From: Christiangramia gaetbulicola
GTDB taxonomy: Bacteria > Bacteroidota > Bacteroidia > Flavobacteriales > Flavobacteriaceae
Length of the DNA: 64,000 nt
NCBI RefSeq assembly: GCF_003054225.1
Contig: NZ_QBKQ01000003.1
Span: 682,001-746,000 of the forward strand
Direction: 5' to 3'
Part shown: positions 57,589-64,000 of the stretch, one piece after another
How positions within the stretch are numbered: position 1 is the stretch's first letter
Layout of the letters: each line of letters starts with the position of its first letter
Position numbers and translations under genes: made by a program
The notes under the pieces: model-generated
Seen by the model: only the letters and a program-made list of their open reading frames with translations
Told to the model about the DNA's origin: nothing
Databases searched by the model: none

Positions 57589-57602
57589 GTTAAAATTTTA
57601 AC
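57589..57602. promoter_or_regulatory. 14-bp palindrome upstream of the first astacin gene
   Basis: GTTAAAATTTTAAC, a perfect palindrome 98 bases before the start codon; the same 14 bases occur upstream of the second astacin gene. Candidate operator. Confidence 0.4.
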
Positions 57603-57700
57603 TCAATGTTTAGTTAAAATTTTTGGAACAGACTTTGTAAATCACTGACCGAATCAGAAAAACTAAAACAATTTTAATACAAAAAACAAAAGACCTACTT

Positions 57701-58750
57701 ATGAGAAAATTGAAATTATTCTTCTGGCTACCTGTTCTATCAATAATGGCATGTAGCGATGACCCTATATCGGAAGAAGTTCAAGTTGAAAGCGAAAACC
57801 AAATCGAAAGCTCAAATGCAAAAGATCCCCTTGTAGAAATAGCATATCCAGATTCTAAAGGTGCAGTTACAGATATCTATTATACCGGTATGAAAATGCC
57901 TGTCGAAAATATTGATGGCAAGTATATTTATCAAGGTGATATTATTATTCCCAGAGGGAAGGCCTCAAAAAGTCCAGTAAAACTGGTATATGAAAAAGGT
58001 GAAAAGGCTCCTGAAAATAAAAGTGTTGGGCGAACCTCTGCTTACTGGACAGATAACACGGTATATTATGAAATTGATGGTAGTTTACCGGACAAAGATC
58101 GAGTTTATGACGCGATAAGTCATTGGGAAGCGAATACAAACCTGGAATTCGTAAAACGTTCCGGACAGTCAAATTATATTTATTTCACTCCAGGTTCAGG
58201 TTGTTCTTCTTACGTTGGAATGGTTGGTGGAAAGCAGAATATAACCTTGGCCTCAGCTTGTTCTACAGGTAACACGATCCATGAAATTGGTCACGCCGTT
58301 GGTCTATGGCACGAACAAAGTCGTGCAGATAGAGACAATCATGTAACAATTCACTGGAATAACATTCAGAGTGGTAGAGAGTACAATTTTGAAACTTATG
58401 TGGAAGCTGGTTATGACGGAAAAGATTTCACTACAAGTCTTGATTTTGGTTCTATTATGATGTATAGTCCTTACTCTTTCTCTAGCAACGGAGAGCCTAC
58501 AATTACTAGAAAAGATGGTTCACTTTATAGCGCTCAAAGAAGTTCATTATCTAATGGAGATATCCAAGGAGCAAACTCAATGTATTCAGCTAATGGTGGT
58601 GGAACTGGTGGTGAGTACATTAACGGTGAATATTACACTATAGAAGGGCTTAGAGTTCTTAGAAACTGGGATAGATGGTACTATTACTCTTCCAGAGGTT
58701 GGAGAGAAGTTGAACTGAGAAGTGGAACTTGGTACTACGTATTTGAATAA
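57701..58750 (+). CDS. Astacin-family (M12A) metalloprotease lipoprotein
   Basis: A 349-residue zinc endopeptidase: lipoprotein signal with Cys18 in IMAC followed by SDDP. A propeptide-like region (about residues 40-105, with YIYQGDIIIPRG) precedes the catalytic domain (about 115-300). The zinc motif HEIGHAVGLWHEQSR (His194, 198, 204; Glu195) and the Met-turn SIMMYSPYSFS are intact, so it should be active. The last ~45 residues (YINGEYYTIEGLRVLRN...) form a small module shared with the next gene. It is probably surface- or envelope-anchored. Targets are unknown; the neighbouring lipoproteins are possible substrates. Confidence 0.9.
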   Translation: MRKLKLFFWLPVLSIMACSDDPISEEVQVESENQIESSNAKDPLVEIAYPDSKGAVTDIYYTGMKMPVENIDGKYIYQGDIIIPRGKASKSPVKLVYEKGEKAPENKSVGRTSAYWTDNTVYYEIDGSLPDKDRVYDAISHWEANTNLEFVKRSGQSNYIYFTPGSGCSSYVGMVGGKQNITLASACSTGNTIHEIGHAVGLWHEQSRADRDNHVTIHWNNIQSGREYNFETYVEAGYDGKDFTTSLDFGSIMMYSPYSFSSNGEPTITRKDGSLYSAQRSSLSNGDIQGANSMYSANGGGTGGEYINGEYYTIEGLRVLRNWDRWYYYSSRGWREVELRSGTWYYVFE

Positions 58751-58758
58751 CATTTATG

Positions 58759-58793
58759 AAAAGGCTCGATATTTATTTATCGAGCCTTTTTTA
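58759..58793 (+). terminator. Intrinsic terminator after the first astacin gene
   Basis: AAAAGGCTCGAT / ATCGAGCCTTTT with an eight-base loop and a T-run; each astacin gene is thus a separate unit. Confidence 0.92.
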
Positions 58794-58841
58794 TGTGTAA
58801 ATAAAATGTTAATACCACAGTAGTTGTGGAATATATACACA

Positions 58842-58855
58842 GTTAAAATTTTAAC
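58842..58855. promoter_or_regulatory. 14-bp palindrome upstream of the second astacin gene
   Basis: GTTAAAATTTTAAC, identical to 57589-57602, here 130 bases before the start codon. Both copies are followed within a few bases by CAATG. Confidence 0.4.
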
Positions 58856-58985
58856 AATGCTGATTTAGGTTTTTTCGCTTAACCGATGAAATACCTTTAT
58901 TATCGATAAATGAATAGCTTTAATTTGCAGTGATAATTAGCCCCGATCTATTTACATCTGCCATGTTCAACTTTAAAACTTACTT

Positions 58986-60083
58986 ATGAAAAATGTAAAG
59001 TACCTTTTAGCAATTCCATTATTAGGTCTGCTGGCCTGTAGTGAAGATGAAGTTTCAGGATCTATTGATTCTGAAAATGAATCTCAATCCTTTTTTAAAG
59101 ATGATTTCACTGAAGTTGCATTTCCAGGTGAGGAAGGTGTAGTTTCAGATATTTACTTTGCCGGTAAAAAACTTGCCGTAGAAGAACTTAATGGAAAATA
59201 CGTATACCAGGGAGATATTTTTCTGTCTGAAAATAACATTTCCAAAAGTCCGGTAGATTTAGTTCTGGAAGCAGATGCTGATATTAATTCTGTAAATAAA
59301 AGTGTTGGCCGCACAAAATTCTTCTGGCCAGACAATACTGTTATTTATGACATCGATCCAGCATTGCCGAATCAACAAAGGGTAACAGATGCCATTAACC
59401 ACTGGGAATCTAATACCGCGGTAAAATTCGTTAAGAGAACTTCAGAATCCAACTATGTGTATTTCACTCCAGGTGGTGGATGTTCATCCTACGTAGGTAT
59501 GGTTGGAGGAAGACAACCAATCACTCTGGCAGACGGATGTTCCACAGGGAATACTATTCACGAAATTGGTCACGCTGTTGGTTTATGGCATGAGCAAAGC
59601 CGTGCAGATCGTGATGTAACCATTACCGTTCTATTTGAAAATATTATGTCTGGAAGAGAACATAATTTCTATACCTATGAACAAGCTGGCTGGGATGGAG
59701 CGGAATATACTGCTGGCCTTGATCTTGGATCTATAATGCTTTATAGTTCATATTCTTTTTCAGCAAATGGTTTGCCTACCATCACTAAAAAGGACGGTTC
59801 AACTTATTCCGCACAAAGATCCGGGCTATCTTCTGGAGATATTGAAGGTATTGGAGTAATTTATCCTGGAGCAGTAACAGAACCCACTCCAACAGAGCCA
59901 GAGCCGGAGCCAGAACCAACCGAGCCGGAACCAACTAATCCTGAACCAGAATATGTTAATGGTGAATGGTATGTAATTGAAGGTGTGATGGTTCTAAGGA
60001 AGGATGATACCTGGTGGGTAGAAAAAGGAAAAAACCTTAAAGAAGTAGAATTAATTGATGGTAGATGGAGATTTGTAAAATAA
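58986..60083 (+). CDS. Astacin-family (M12A) metalloprotease lipoprotein with Pro/Glu linker
   Basis: A 365-residue paralog of the preceding gene: lipid Cys18 in LLAC followed by SEDE, the same propeptide-like segment (YVYQGDIFL), zinc motif HEIGHAVGLWHEQSR (His192, 196, 202; Glu193) and Met-turn SIMLYSSYSFS. It differs in a Pro/Glu/Thr-rich spacer (about residues 299-323) between the protease domain and the C-terminal 45-residue module (YVNGEWYVIEGVMVLRK). The spacer suggests the module is a separate folded tether or binding unit. It is the second of a tandem pair, with its own promoter region and terminator. Confidence 0.9.
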   Translation: MKNVKYLLAIPLLGLLACSEDEVSGSIDSENESQSFFKDDFTEVAFPGEEGVVSDIYFAGKKLAVEELNGKYVYQGDIFLSENNISKSPVDLVLEADADINSVNKSVGRTKFFWPDNTVIYDIDPALPNQQRVTDAINHWESNTAVKFVKRTSESNYVYFTPGGGCSSYVGMVGGRQPITLADGCSTGNTIHEIGHAVGLWHEQSRADRDVTITVLFENIMSGREHNFYTYEQAGWDGAEYTAGLDLGSIMLYSSYSFSANGLPTITKKDGSTYSAQRSGLSSGDIEGIGVIYPGAVTEPTPTEPEPEPEPTEPEPTNPEPEYVNGEWYVIEGVMVLRKDDTWWVEKGKNLKEVELIDGRWRFVK

Positions 60084-60109
60084 CAGATTTCATCTAATCC
60101 AATAAACTT

Positions 60110-60136
60110 AAAGACCGGCAAGTGCCGGTCTTTTTA
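60110..60136. terminator. Intrinsic terminator between the second astacin and acpH-like genes
   Basis: AAAGACCGGC / GCCGGTCTTT with a four-base loop and flanking A- and T-runs, serving converging genes. Confidence 0.88.
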
Positions 60137-60727
60137 TTTCGTATTTAATTCATTCAGTTTTTCTTCTGAAAACAGAATGATGTCCTCAAAAAAGTTTTCG
60201 AATTCAGCTTTAAATTCAGGATAATATTTTTTCAATTCTCTGGTGCCTTCGTTCATGTTAGATTTTCTTCCCGTTCTTCTATTCATTCCTGAAAGAACTT
60301 TTTCTATTCCATCTATACTCGCATAACTCAATAGCCAGTTGTCATTGATCATATAAGGCAGAAAATTTTTAACCCTTCCCGGTAACACTTCAAAATTCTC
60401 GTTTAGTAATTTGTAAAAATCTAGAGTGTATTTTTCTAAGGGCACTTCAGAATAATTTTCCCAATTAGCAGCCAGAAAATGATCGTAAAAAATGTCTACT
60501 ATAATACCGCTATAATGGCTGTAATTTGAAAACAGTCTCTGTGTACTTTGTCTGAAAACAGGATGTGTATCTGTGTAGTAATCGATAGCCCTGTGCAGAA
60601 CAATCCCTTTCTGCAGATCTTCAGGATATTTTAGGTATTTTTTTCCTTTTATAGAGTCTGCCATAAAATTTCCGATCCTAATTTGATCATTATCACCAGA
60701 GAGATAAATATGTGCCAGAAAATTCAT
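60134..60727 (-). CDS. Acyl-carrier-protein phosphodiesterase-like protein (DUF479)
   Basis: A 197-residue protein with MNFLAHIYLSGD at the start, the family segment IGNFMADSIKG, GIVLHRAIDYYTDTHP and VDIFYDHFLA, which carry the conserved His/Asp metal ligands. Relatives in E. coli (AcpH) remove the phosphopantetheine arm from acyl carrier protein. The frame is open to a TTG at 60742, but the conserved protein starts at the ATG at 60727. Confidence 0.88.
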   Translation of the reverse strand: MNFLAHIYLSGDNDQIRIGNFMADSIKGKKYLKYPEDLQKGIVLHRAIDYYTDTHPVFRQSTQRLFSNYSHYSGIIVDIFYDHFLAANWENYSEVPLEKYTLDFYKLLNENFEVLPGRVKNFLPYMINDNWLLSYASIDGIEKVLSGMNRRTGRKSNMNEGTRELKKYYPEFKAEFENFFEDIILFSEEKLNELNTK

Positions 60728-60869
60728 TTTGGGAAGATACAAATTAAACTTTTGGAGGGTTAATTTTTGTTAAGTTTTGGAGAGTAGGAGGCTAGCCATG
60801 TATATTTGTGAAATCTTGAAATCCCTACATTTTACAGATCAAAACATTGTATAAATATTAAATAGACGA

Positions 60870-62255
60870 ATGACGTTAATAAAATCTATTTCCGGAATAA
60901 GAGGAACAATTGGAGGAAAAACAGGAGAGAATTTAACTCCCGTAGATACTGTAAAGTTTGCTGCGGCATATGGTACCTGGCTTAAAGAACATTCAGATAA
61001 GAAAAAACTGAAGGTGGTAGTTGGTAGGGATGCCAGAATTTCTGGAAAAATGATACAGGAAATTACTATGAATACGCTTTCAGGTCTTGGGATCGATGTT
61101 ATAGATCTTGGATTGTCTACCACTCCAACGGTAGAGGTGGCGGTTCCTTTGGAAAAGGCAGATGGGGGAATAATCTTAACGGCAAGTCATAATCCTAAAC
61201 AATGGAATGCCCTTAAACTATTGAACAGTAAAGGTGAATTTTTAGATGGTGCAGCAGGAGCAAGTATTCTGGAGATCGCAGAAAAAGAAGGATTTAATTT
61301 TTCTGAAGTAGATGAACTAGGTAAAATTTCAGTAATTGAAGGTTATATTGAAAAACATATTGATGAGGTCTTAAAACTGAAGCTGGTTGATGCAGATAAA
61401 GTGGCCAAAGCCAATTTAAAAGTAGCGGTAGATGCAGTGAATTCTACAGGTGGTATTGCGATCCCGGCTTTACTTAAGCGTATGGGAGTTGAAGTGATTG
61501 AACTTTATTGTGAGCCAAATGGTCATTTTCCACACAACCCGGAACCTTTAAAAGAGCATTTAACAGATATCTGCGAATTAGTAAAGAAAGAAAAAGCAGA
61601 TTTTGGGATTGTTGTAGATCCAGATGTAGACAGGCTGGCCTTTATCGATGAAAATGGCGAAATGTTTGGGGAGGAATATACCCTTGTAGCCTGTGCAGAT
61701 TATGTGCTTTCTAAAACTCCTGGAAATACGGTAAGTAATTTATCGTCTTCGAGAGCGCTACGCGATATTACCGAAAAGCACAATGGGACTTATTCAGCTA
61801 GTGCGGTAGGAGAAGTAAACGTAGTACAGCTTATGAAGGATAATGATGCCATCATAGGAGGTGAAGGGAATGGAGGAATTATCTATCCTGAAGCCCATTA
61901 TGGAAGGGATAGTCTTGTTGGTTCGGCTCTTTTTCTTACCTATTTAGCTGAAAACGGTAAAAAAGTCTCTGAAATTAGAAAGGAATATCCTTCTTATTTC
62001 ATGAGTAAAAATAAGATCGAATTAACACCGGATCTTGATGTAGATGGAATTTTAAAGTCGGTTGAAAAAAGACATGCTCAGGAGGAAATTTCAACGGTTG
62101 ATGGAGTGAAGATCGATTTTCCTGAAAATTGGGTTCATCTAAGAAAATCAAATACAGAACCGATCATTAGAATTTATACCGAAGCGAAATCGCAGCAGGA
62201 GGCAGATGATCTTGCTCAAAAAATGATTAAGGAGATACAGGATATAATTTCCTAA
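60870..62255 (+). CDS. glmM: Phosphoglucosamine mutase / phosphohexomutase
   Basis: Alpha-D-phosphohexomutase of 461 residues. The N-terminal SISGIRGTIGG, the phosphoserine loop TASHNPKQWNALK (Ser106), the metal loop DPDVDRLAFID and the sugar-binding GEGNGGIIYPEAHYGRD are all present, and the C-terminal phosphate-binding segment is RKSNTEPIIRIYTEA. The family includes GlmM (glucosamine-6-phosphate to glucosamine-1-phosphate, for peptidoglycan and LPS) and phosphomannomutases. GlmM is my choice from overall similarity, but substrate is not proven by sequence. Confidence 0.85.
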   Translation: MTLIKSISGIRGTIGGKTGENLTPVDTVKFAAAYGTWLKEHSDKKKLKVVVGRDARISGKMIQEITMNTLSGLGIDVIDLGLSTTPTVEVAVPLEKADGGIILTASHNPKQWNALKLLNSKGEFLDGAAGASILEIAEKEGFNFSEVDELGKISVIEGYIEKHIDEVLKLKLVDADKVAKANLKVAVDAVNSTGGIAIPALLKRMGVEVIELYCEPNGHFPHNPEPLKEHLTDICELVKKEKADFGIVVDPDVDRLAFIDENGEMFGEEYTLVACADYVLSKTPGNTVSNLSSSRALRDITEKHNGTYSASAVGEVNVVQLMKDNDAIIGGEGNGGIIYPEAHYGRDSLVGSALFLTYLAENGKKVSEIRKEYPSYFMSKNKIELTPDLDVDGILKSVEKRHAQEEISTVDGVKIDFPENWVHLRKSNTEPIIRIYTEAKSQQEADDLAQKMIKEIQDIIS

Positions 62256-63157
62256 TCTATAATTTCAGCATTTTTAGGAATGGGCTCATTGCGATGTTTC
62301 CATCGTTTATGGGTCCATAAATAATATTCCGGTTTCTTATAGATCTGTTCTTCCAGATATTCAATAAACTTTTTAGTAATCGCATGCTCAGGTTCAGCCG
62401 GAGCATTTTCTGTAATCGGCTTAAGGGTTGCTTCGTAATATCCACGGCCAACTTTCTCAACATGTAGATAAACTACCGCCATATCCAGTTTTCGGGCAAG
62501 TCTGTCTGAACCTTCAAATACGGGAACTCTTATCCCCATAAAGTGCAGCCAATGTTTGGCCCGACTAAGTTTAGGTGACTGGTCGGCGATCATGGCATAA
62601 TTTCCAAGAATTCCATTTTCCTGGTTATATCTTATAACTTCCGTCGTTTCACGGGTTGAAATTAAGGTACCCCCAAATCTTCCCCTTATTTTCTTTACCA
62701 GAGCATCAAAGCGCTTATTCTTTATTGGCTTGTATACGCCATAGGTCCTATACTTCAGGCCATATAGTTGCAAAGCATTTATCCATTCATAACTGGCATA
62801 ATGCCCCAGCATTATCACAAGACTCTTATCCAGGCTTTCTAATTTTCGAAGGTATTCCACATTAGTAAAGGTGAAGCGCTTTTCAATTTCCTTTTCAGAG
62901 ATCGAGATACTTTTGATCATCTCCAGGAACATATCACACATATGACTGTAGAATTCCTTCTGAATTCTCTTTATTTCCTTCTCAGATTTTTCAGGAAAAA
63001 CCAGCTCCAGGTTTTGGCGTACTGTTTTTCTCCGATATCCAATAATATGATATACAAGAAAAAAGACCGCATCAGAGAACATATAAAATAACCGGAAAGG
63101 CAGAATGGAAACAAGCCATAGGATAGGGTAGACCAACCAGAAAACTAATCCTTGCAT
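62252..63157 (-). CDS. LpxL/HtrB-family acyltransferase
   Basis: A 301-residue membrane-anchored acyltransferase of the lipid A late-acylation type, with an N-terminal hydrophobic segment (about residues 5-35) and the catalytic HX4E motif in LGHYASYEW. YKPIKNKRFDALVKKIRGRFGG and the IADQSPK segment are conserved in the family. In Bacteroidota relatives the acylated substrate can be lipid A or an amino-lipid. It overlaps the end of the converging glmM gene by four bases. Confidence 0.87.
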   Translation of the reverse strand: MQGLVFWLVYPILWLVSILPFRLFYMFSDAVFFLVYHIIGYRRKTVRQNLELVFPEKSEKEIKRIQKEFYSHMCDMFLEMIKSISISEKEIEKRFTFTNVEYLRKLESLDKSLVIMLGHYASYEWINALQLYGLKYRTYGVYKPIKNKRFDALVKKIRGRFGGTLISTRETTEVIRYNQENGILGNYAMIADQSPKLSRAKHWLHFMGIRVPVFEGSDRLARKLDMAVVYLHVEKVGRGYYEATLKPITENAPAEPEHAITKKFIEYLEEQIYKKPEYYLWTHKRWKHRNEPIPKNAEIID

Positions 63158-63209
63158 AAAAAAACTTTCGGCAAATATATGGTATATTTGAAACTAAACT
63201 TAAGCAAAT

Positions 63210-63857
63210 ATGGGAGAATTAAGCCTTGCAACGCTCGTTGTGATTGCCGTGAACGTTCTGGTTTCATTTAAAGGTTTTAGTGATCAATCTTTTTTCAATA
63301 AATACAAATTCAATATTTCAGATATAAAGCAGGGATCTAAATTTCAGATCTTCACTTCTGGATTTTTACACGTAGATACTGGCCATCTATTTGTGAATAT
63401 GCTGACCCTTTACTTTTTCGCCAATGTACTTATCTACAATTTAGGTGCAATCGCCTTTATTATAATTTACCTGGGAAGCTTGTTACTGGGGAACCTGCTT
63501 TCTTATTTTTTTCACAAAGACGACTATAATTATACGGCCGTAGGAGCTAGTGGAGCTGTAATGGGAGTGTTATACTCCGCGATCTTATTACAGCCAGATA
63601 TGACTCTTGGGTTGTTTTTTGTAATTCCCGTACCGGCCTACGTTTTTGGGATTGGTTACCTGCTATATACCATTTACGGTATGAAGCGTAGAACAGACAA
63701 TATTGGTCACGACGCACATTTTGGGGGTGCTACCGGCGGTTACCTAATCACGATGCTTTTCGCACCCTGGGTTTTTGAAACACATCTTCTCATGGTCGTG
63801 CTTCTGGCGATCCCGATCGTGGTATTATTTTTACTTCAAAGGACCGGCCGAATCTAG
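63210..63857 (+). CDS. Rhomboid-family intramembrane serine protease
   Basis: A 215-residue protein with six hydrophobic segments. The rhomboid motifs are in order: FLHVDTGHLFVNM in the second helix region, GASGAVMG with the nucleophile Ser114, and AHFGG with catalytic His170. It cleaves membrane proteins within or near the bilayer; its substrates are unknown. It diverges from the LpxL-like gene by 52 bp. Confidence 0.92.
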   Translation: MGELSLATLVVIAVNVLVSFKGFSDQSFFNKYKFNISDIKQGSKFQIFTSGFLHVDTGHLFVNMLTLYFFANVLIYNLGAIAFIIIYLGSLLLGNLLSYFFHKDDYNYTAVGASGAVMGVLYSAILLQPDMTLGLFFVIPVPAYVFGIGYLLYTIYGMKRRTDNIGHDAHFGGATGGYLITMLFAPWVFETHLLMVVLLAIPIVVLFLLQRTGRI

Positions 63858-63904
63858 TTTGGTATTCTTCTTGGTTAGGTTCAGTGAAACTAAAAACTAT
63901 TTAT

Positions 63905-64000
63905 ATGAAAAAAATGATATTCTTTATCGCTCTCTTTGCTGCTTTGCCATTAGTAGCGCAGCAAAACATGGAAAAACCTGTAGTTAATGTAACGGGGGAG
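63905..64000 (+). CDS. Start of a secreted SIMPL/DUF541-like protein (partial)
   Basis: The first 32 codons run off the window edge. A signal peptide (MKKMIFFIALFAALPLVAQ) is followed by a mature start ending VVNVTGE, like the beginning of SIMPL-domain (DUF541) periplasmic proteins, in which a VxGxG segment opens the domain. With so little sequence the family name is tentative. Confidence 0.5.
   Translation, partial: MKKMIFFIALFAALPLVAQQNMEKPVVNVTGE

Larger units (their letters stand above)
57257..57700 (+). promoter_or_regulatory. Array terminator region and promoter region of the first astacin gene
   Basis: 444 bp without a gene. The left part has TTAACCCG/CGGGTTAA (57277-57316), a CATTCCATTGTGGAATG hairpin and the strong terminator at 57344. 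The right part is very A/T-rich and contains the perfect palindrome GTTAAAATTTTAAC (57589-57602) and a degenerate second copy, GTTAAAATTTTT, at about 57612-57623. I see no certain -7 element. Confidence 0.5.

Noticed and set aside
49195-60083. A mobile island or prophage carrying the lipoprotein array
   Set aside because: No integrase, transposase, tRNA target or direct-repeat borders are visible, and base composition looks similar except where TSP3 coding biases it.

Overview
The window looks like a chromosomal segment of a marine-type Flavobacteriaceae (Bacteroidota), most like Gramella/Christiangramia. The evidence is an AT-rich genome, Bacteroidota versions of arginine genes (an ArgF' transcarbamylase instead of ArgF), a fused alpha-beta branched-chain 2-oxoacid dehydrogenase E1, a short LeuA, menaquinone genes, many lipoproteins with an acidic patch after the lipid cysteine (CSKDD, CSKDE, CSDDD), and flavobacterial intergenic repeats of the GTCATTTCGA...GGAATGACA type. 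The genus is an inference. I see no tRNA, rRNA, CRISPR, prophage or insertion sequence.

Layout. 1-6.7 kb: arginine/proline operon proC-argD-argF'-argB-argE-argH, with repeat elements in nearly every gap. 6.7-11 kb: leuACDB on the minus strand, converging on argH at a shared terminator. 11-21 kb: mixed housekeeping genes (EamA transporter, zinc peptidase, RluA pseudouridine synthase, panB, a formylglycine-generating-enzyme-like lipoprotein with both catalytic cysteines, alcohol dehydrogenase, CPBP protease, serine dehydratase). 21-28 kb: dnaK behind a sigma-54-like promoter, then a minus-strand unit of an Nramp-related transporter plus eutB and eutC. 28-33 kb: two large surface-type lipoproteins. 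33-40 kb: menaquinone genes (thioesterase, menF, menD, menB) with small genes between them. 40-49 kb, minus strand: fused E1 dehydrogenase, an M1-peptidase-like protein with a C-terminal barrel, a LOG-family protein and uvrA. 49-60 kb: a LuxR-type regulator, four more lipoproteins of the same family, and two astacin metalloprotease lipoproteins. 60-64 kb: AcpH-like protein, phosphohexomutase, LpxL-like acyltransferase, rhomboid protease and the start of a SIMPL-like gene.

The most interesting content is the dispersed family of six paralogous lipoproteins (28059-32838 and 50608-57256). All have the lipid cysteine at residue 21, an acidic surface-export-like patch, and a roughly 300-residue N-terminal domain with six invariant cysteines that I do not recognise as a named family. 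This domain is followed by no extension or by calcium-type thrombospondin-3 repeats and different C-terminal modules (Rossmann/amidotransferase-like, twin PPC, SodC-like, a GAGQND domain, an unknown domain). One member is a mosaic of its two neighbours. The LuxR gene sits at the head of the second locus, and two astacins that share a 14-bp palindrome upstream follow it. I read this as a candidate coordinately controlled surface-protein system, which is an inference from context, not a demonstrated function.
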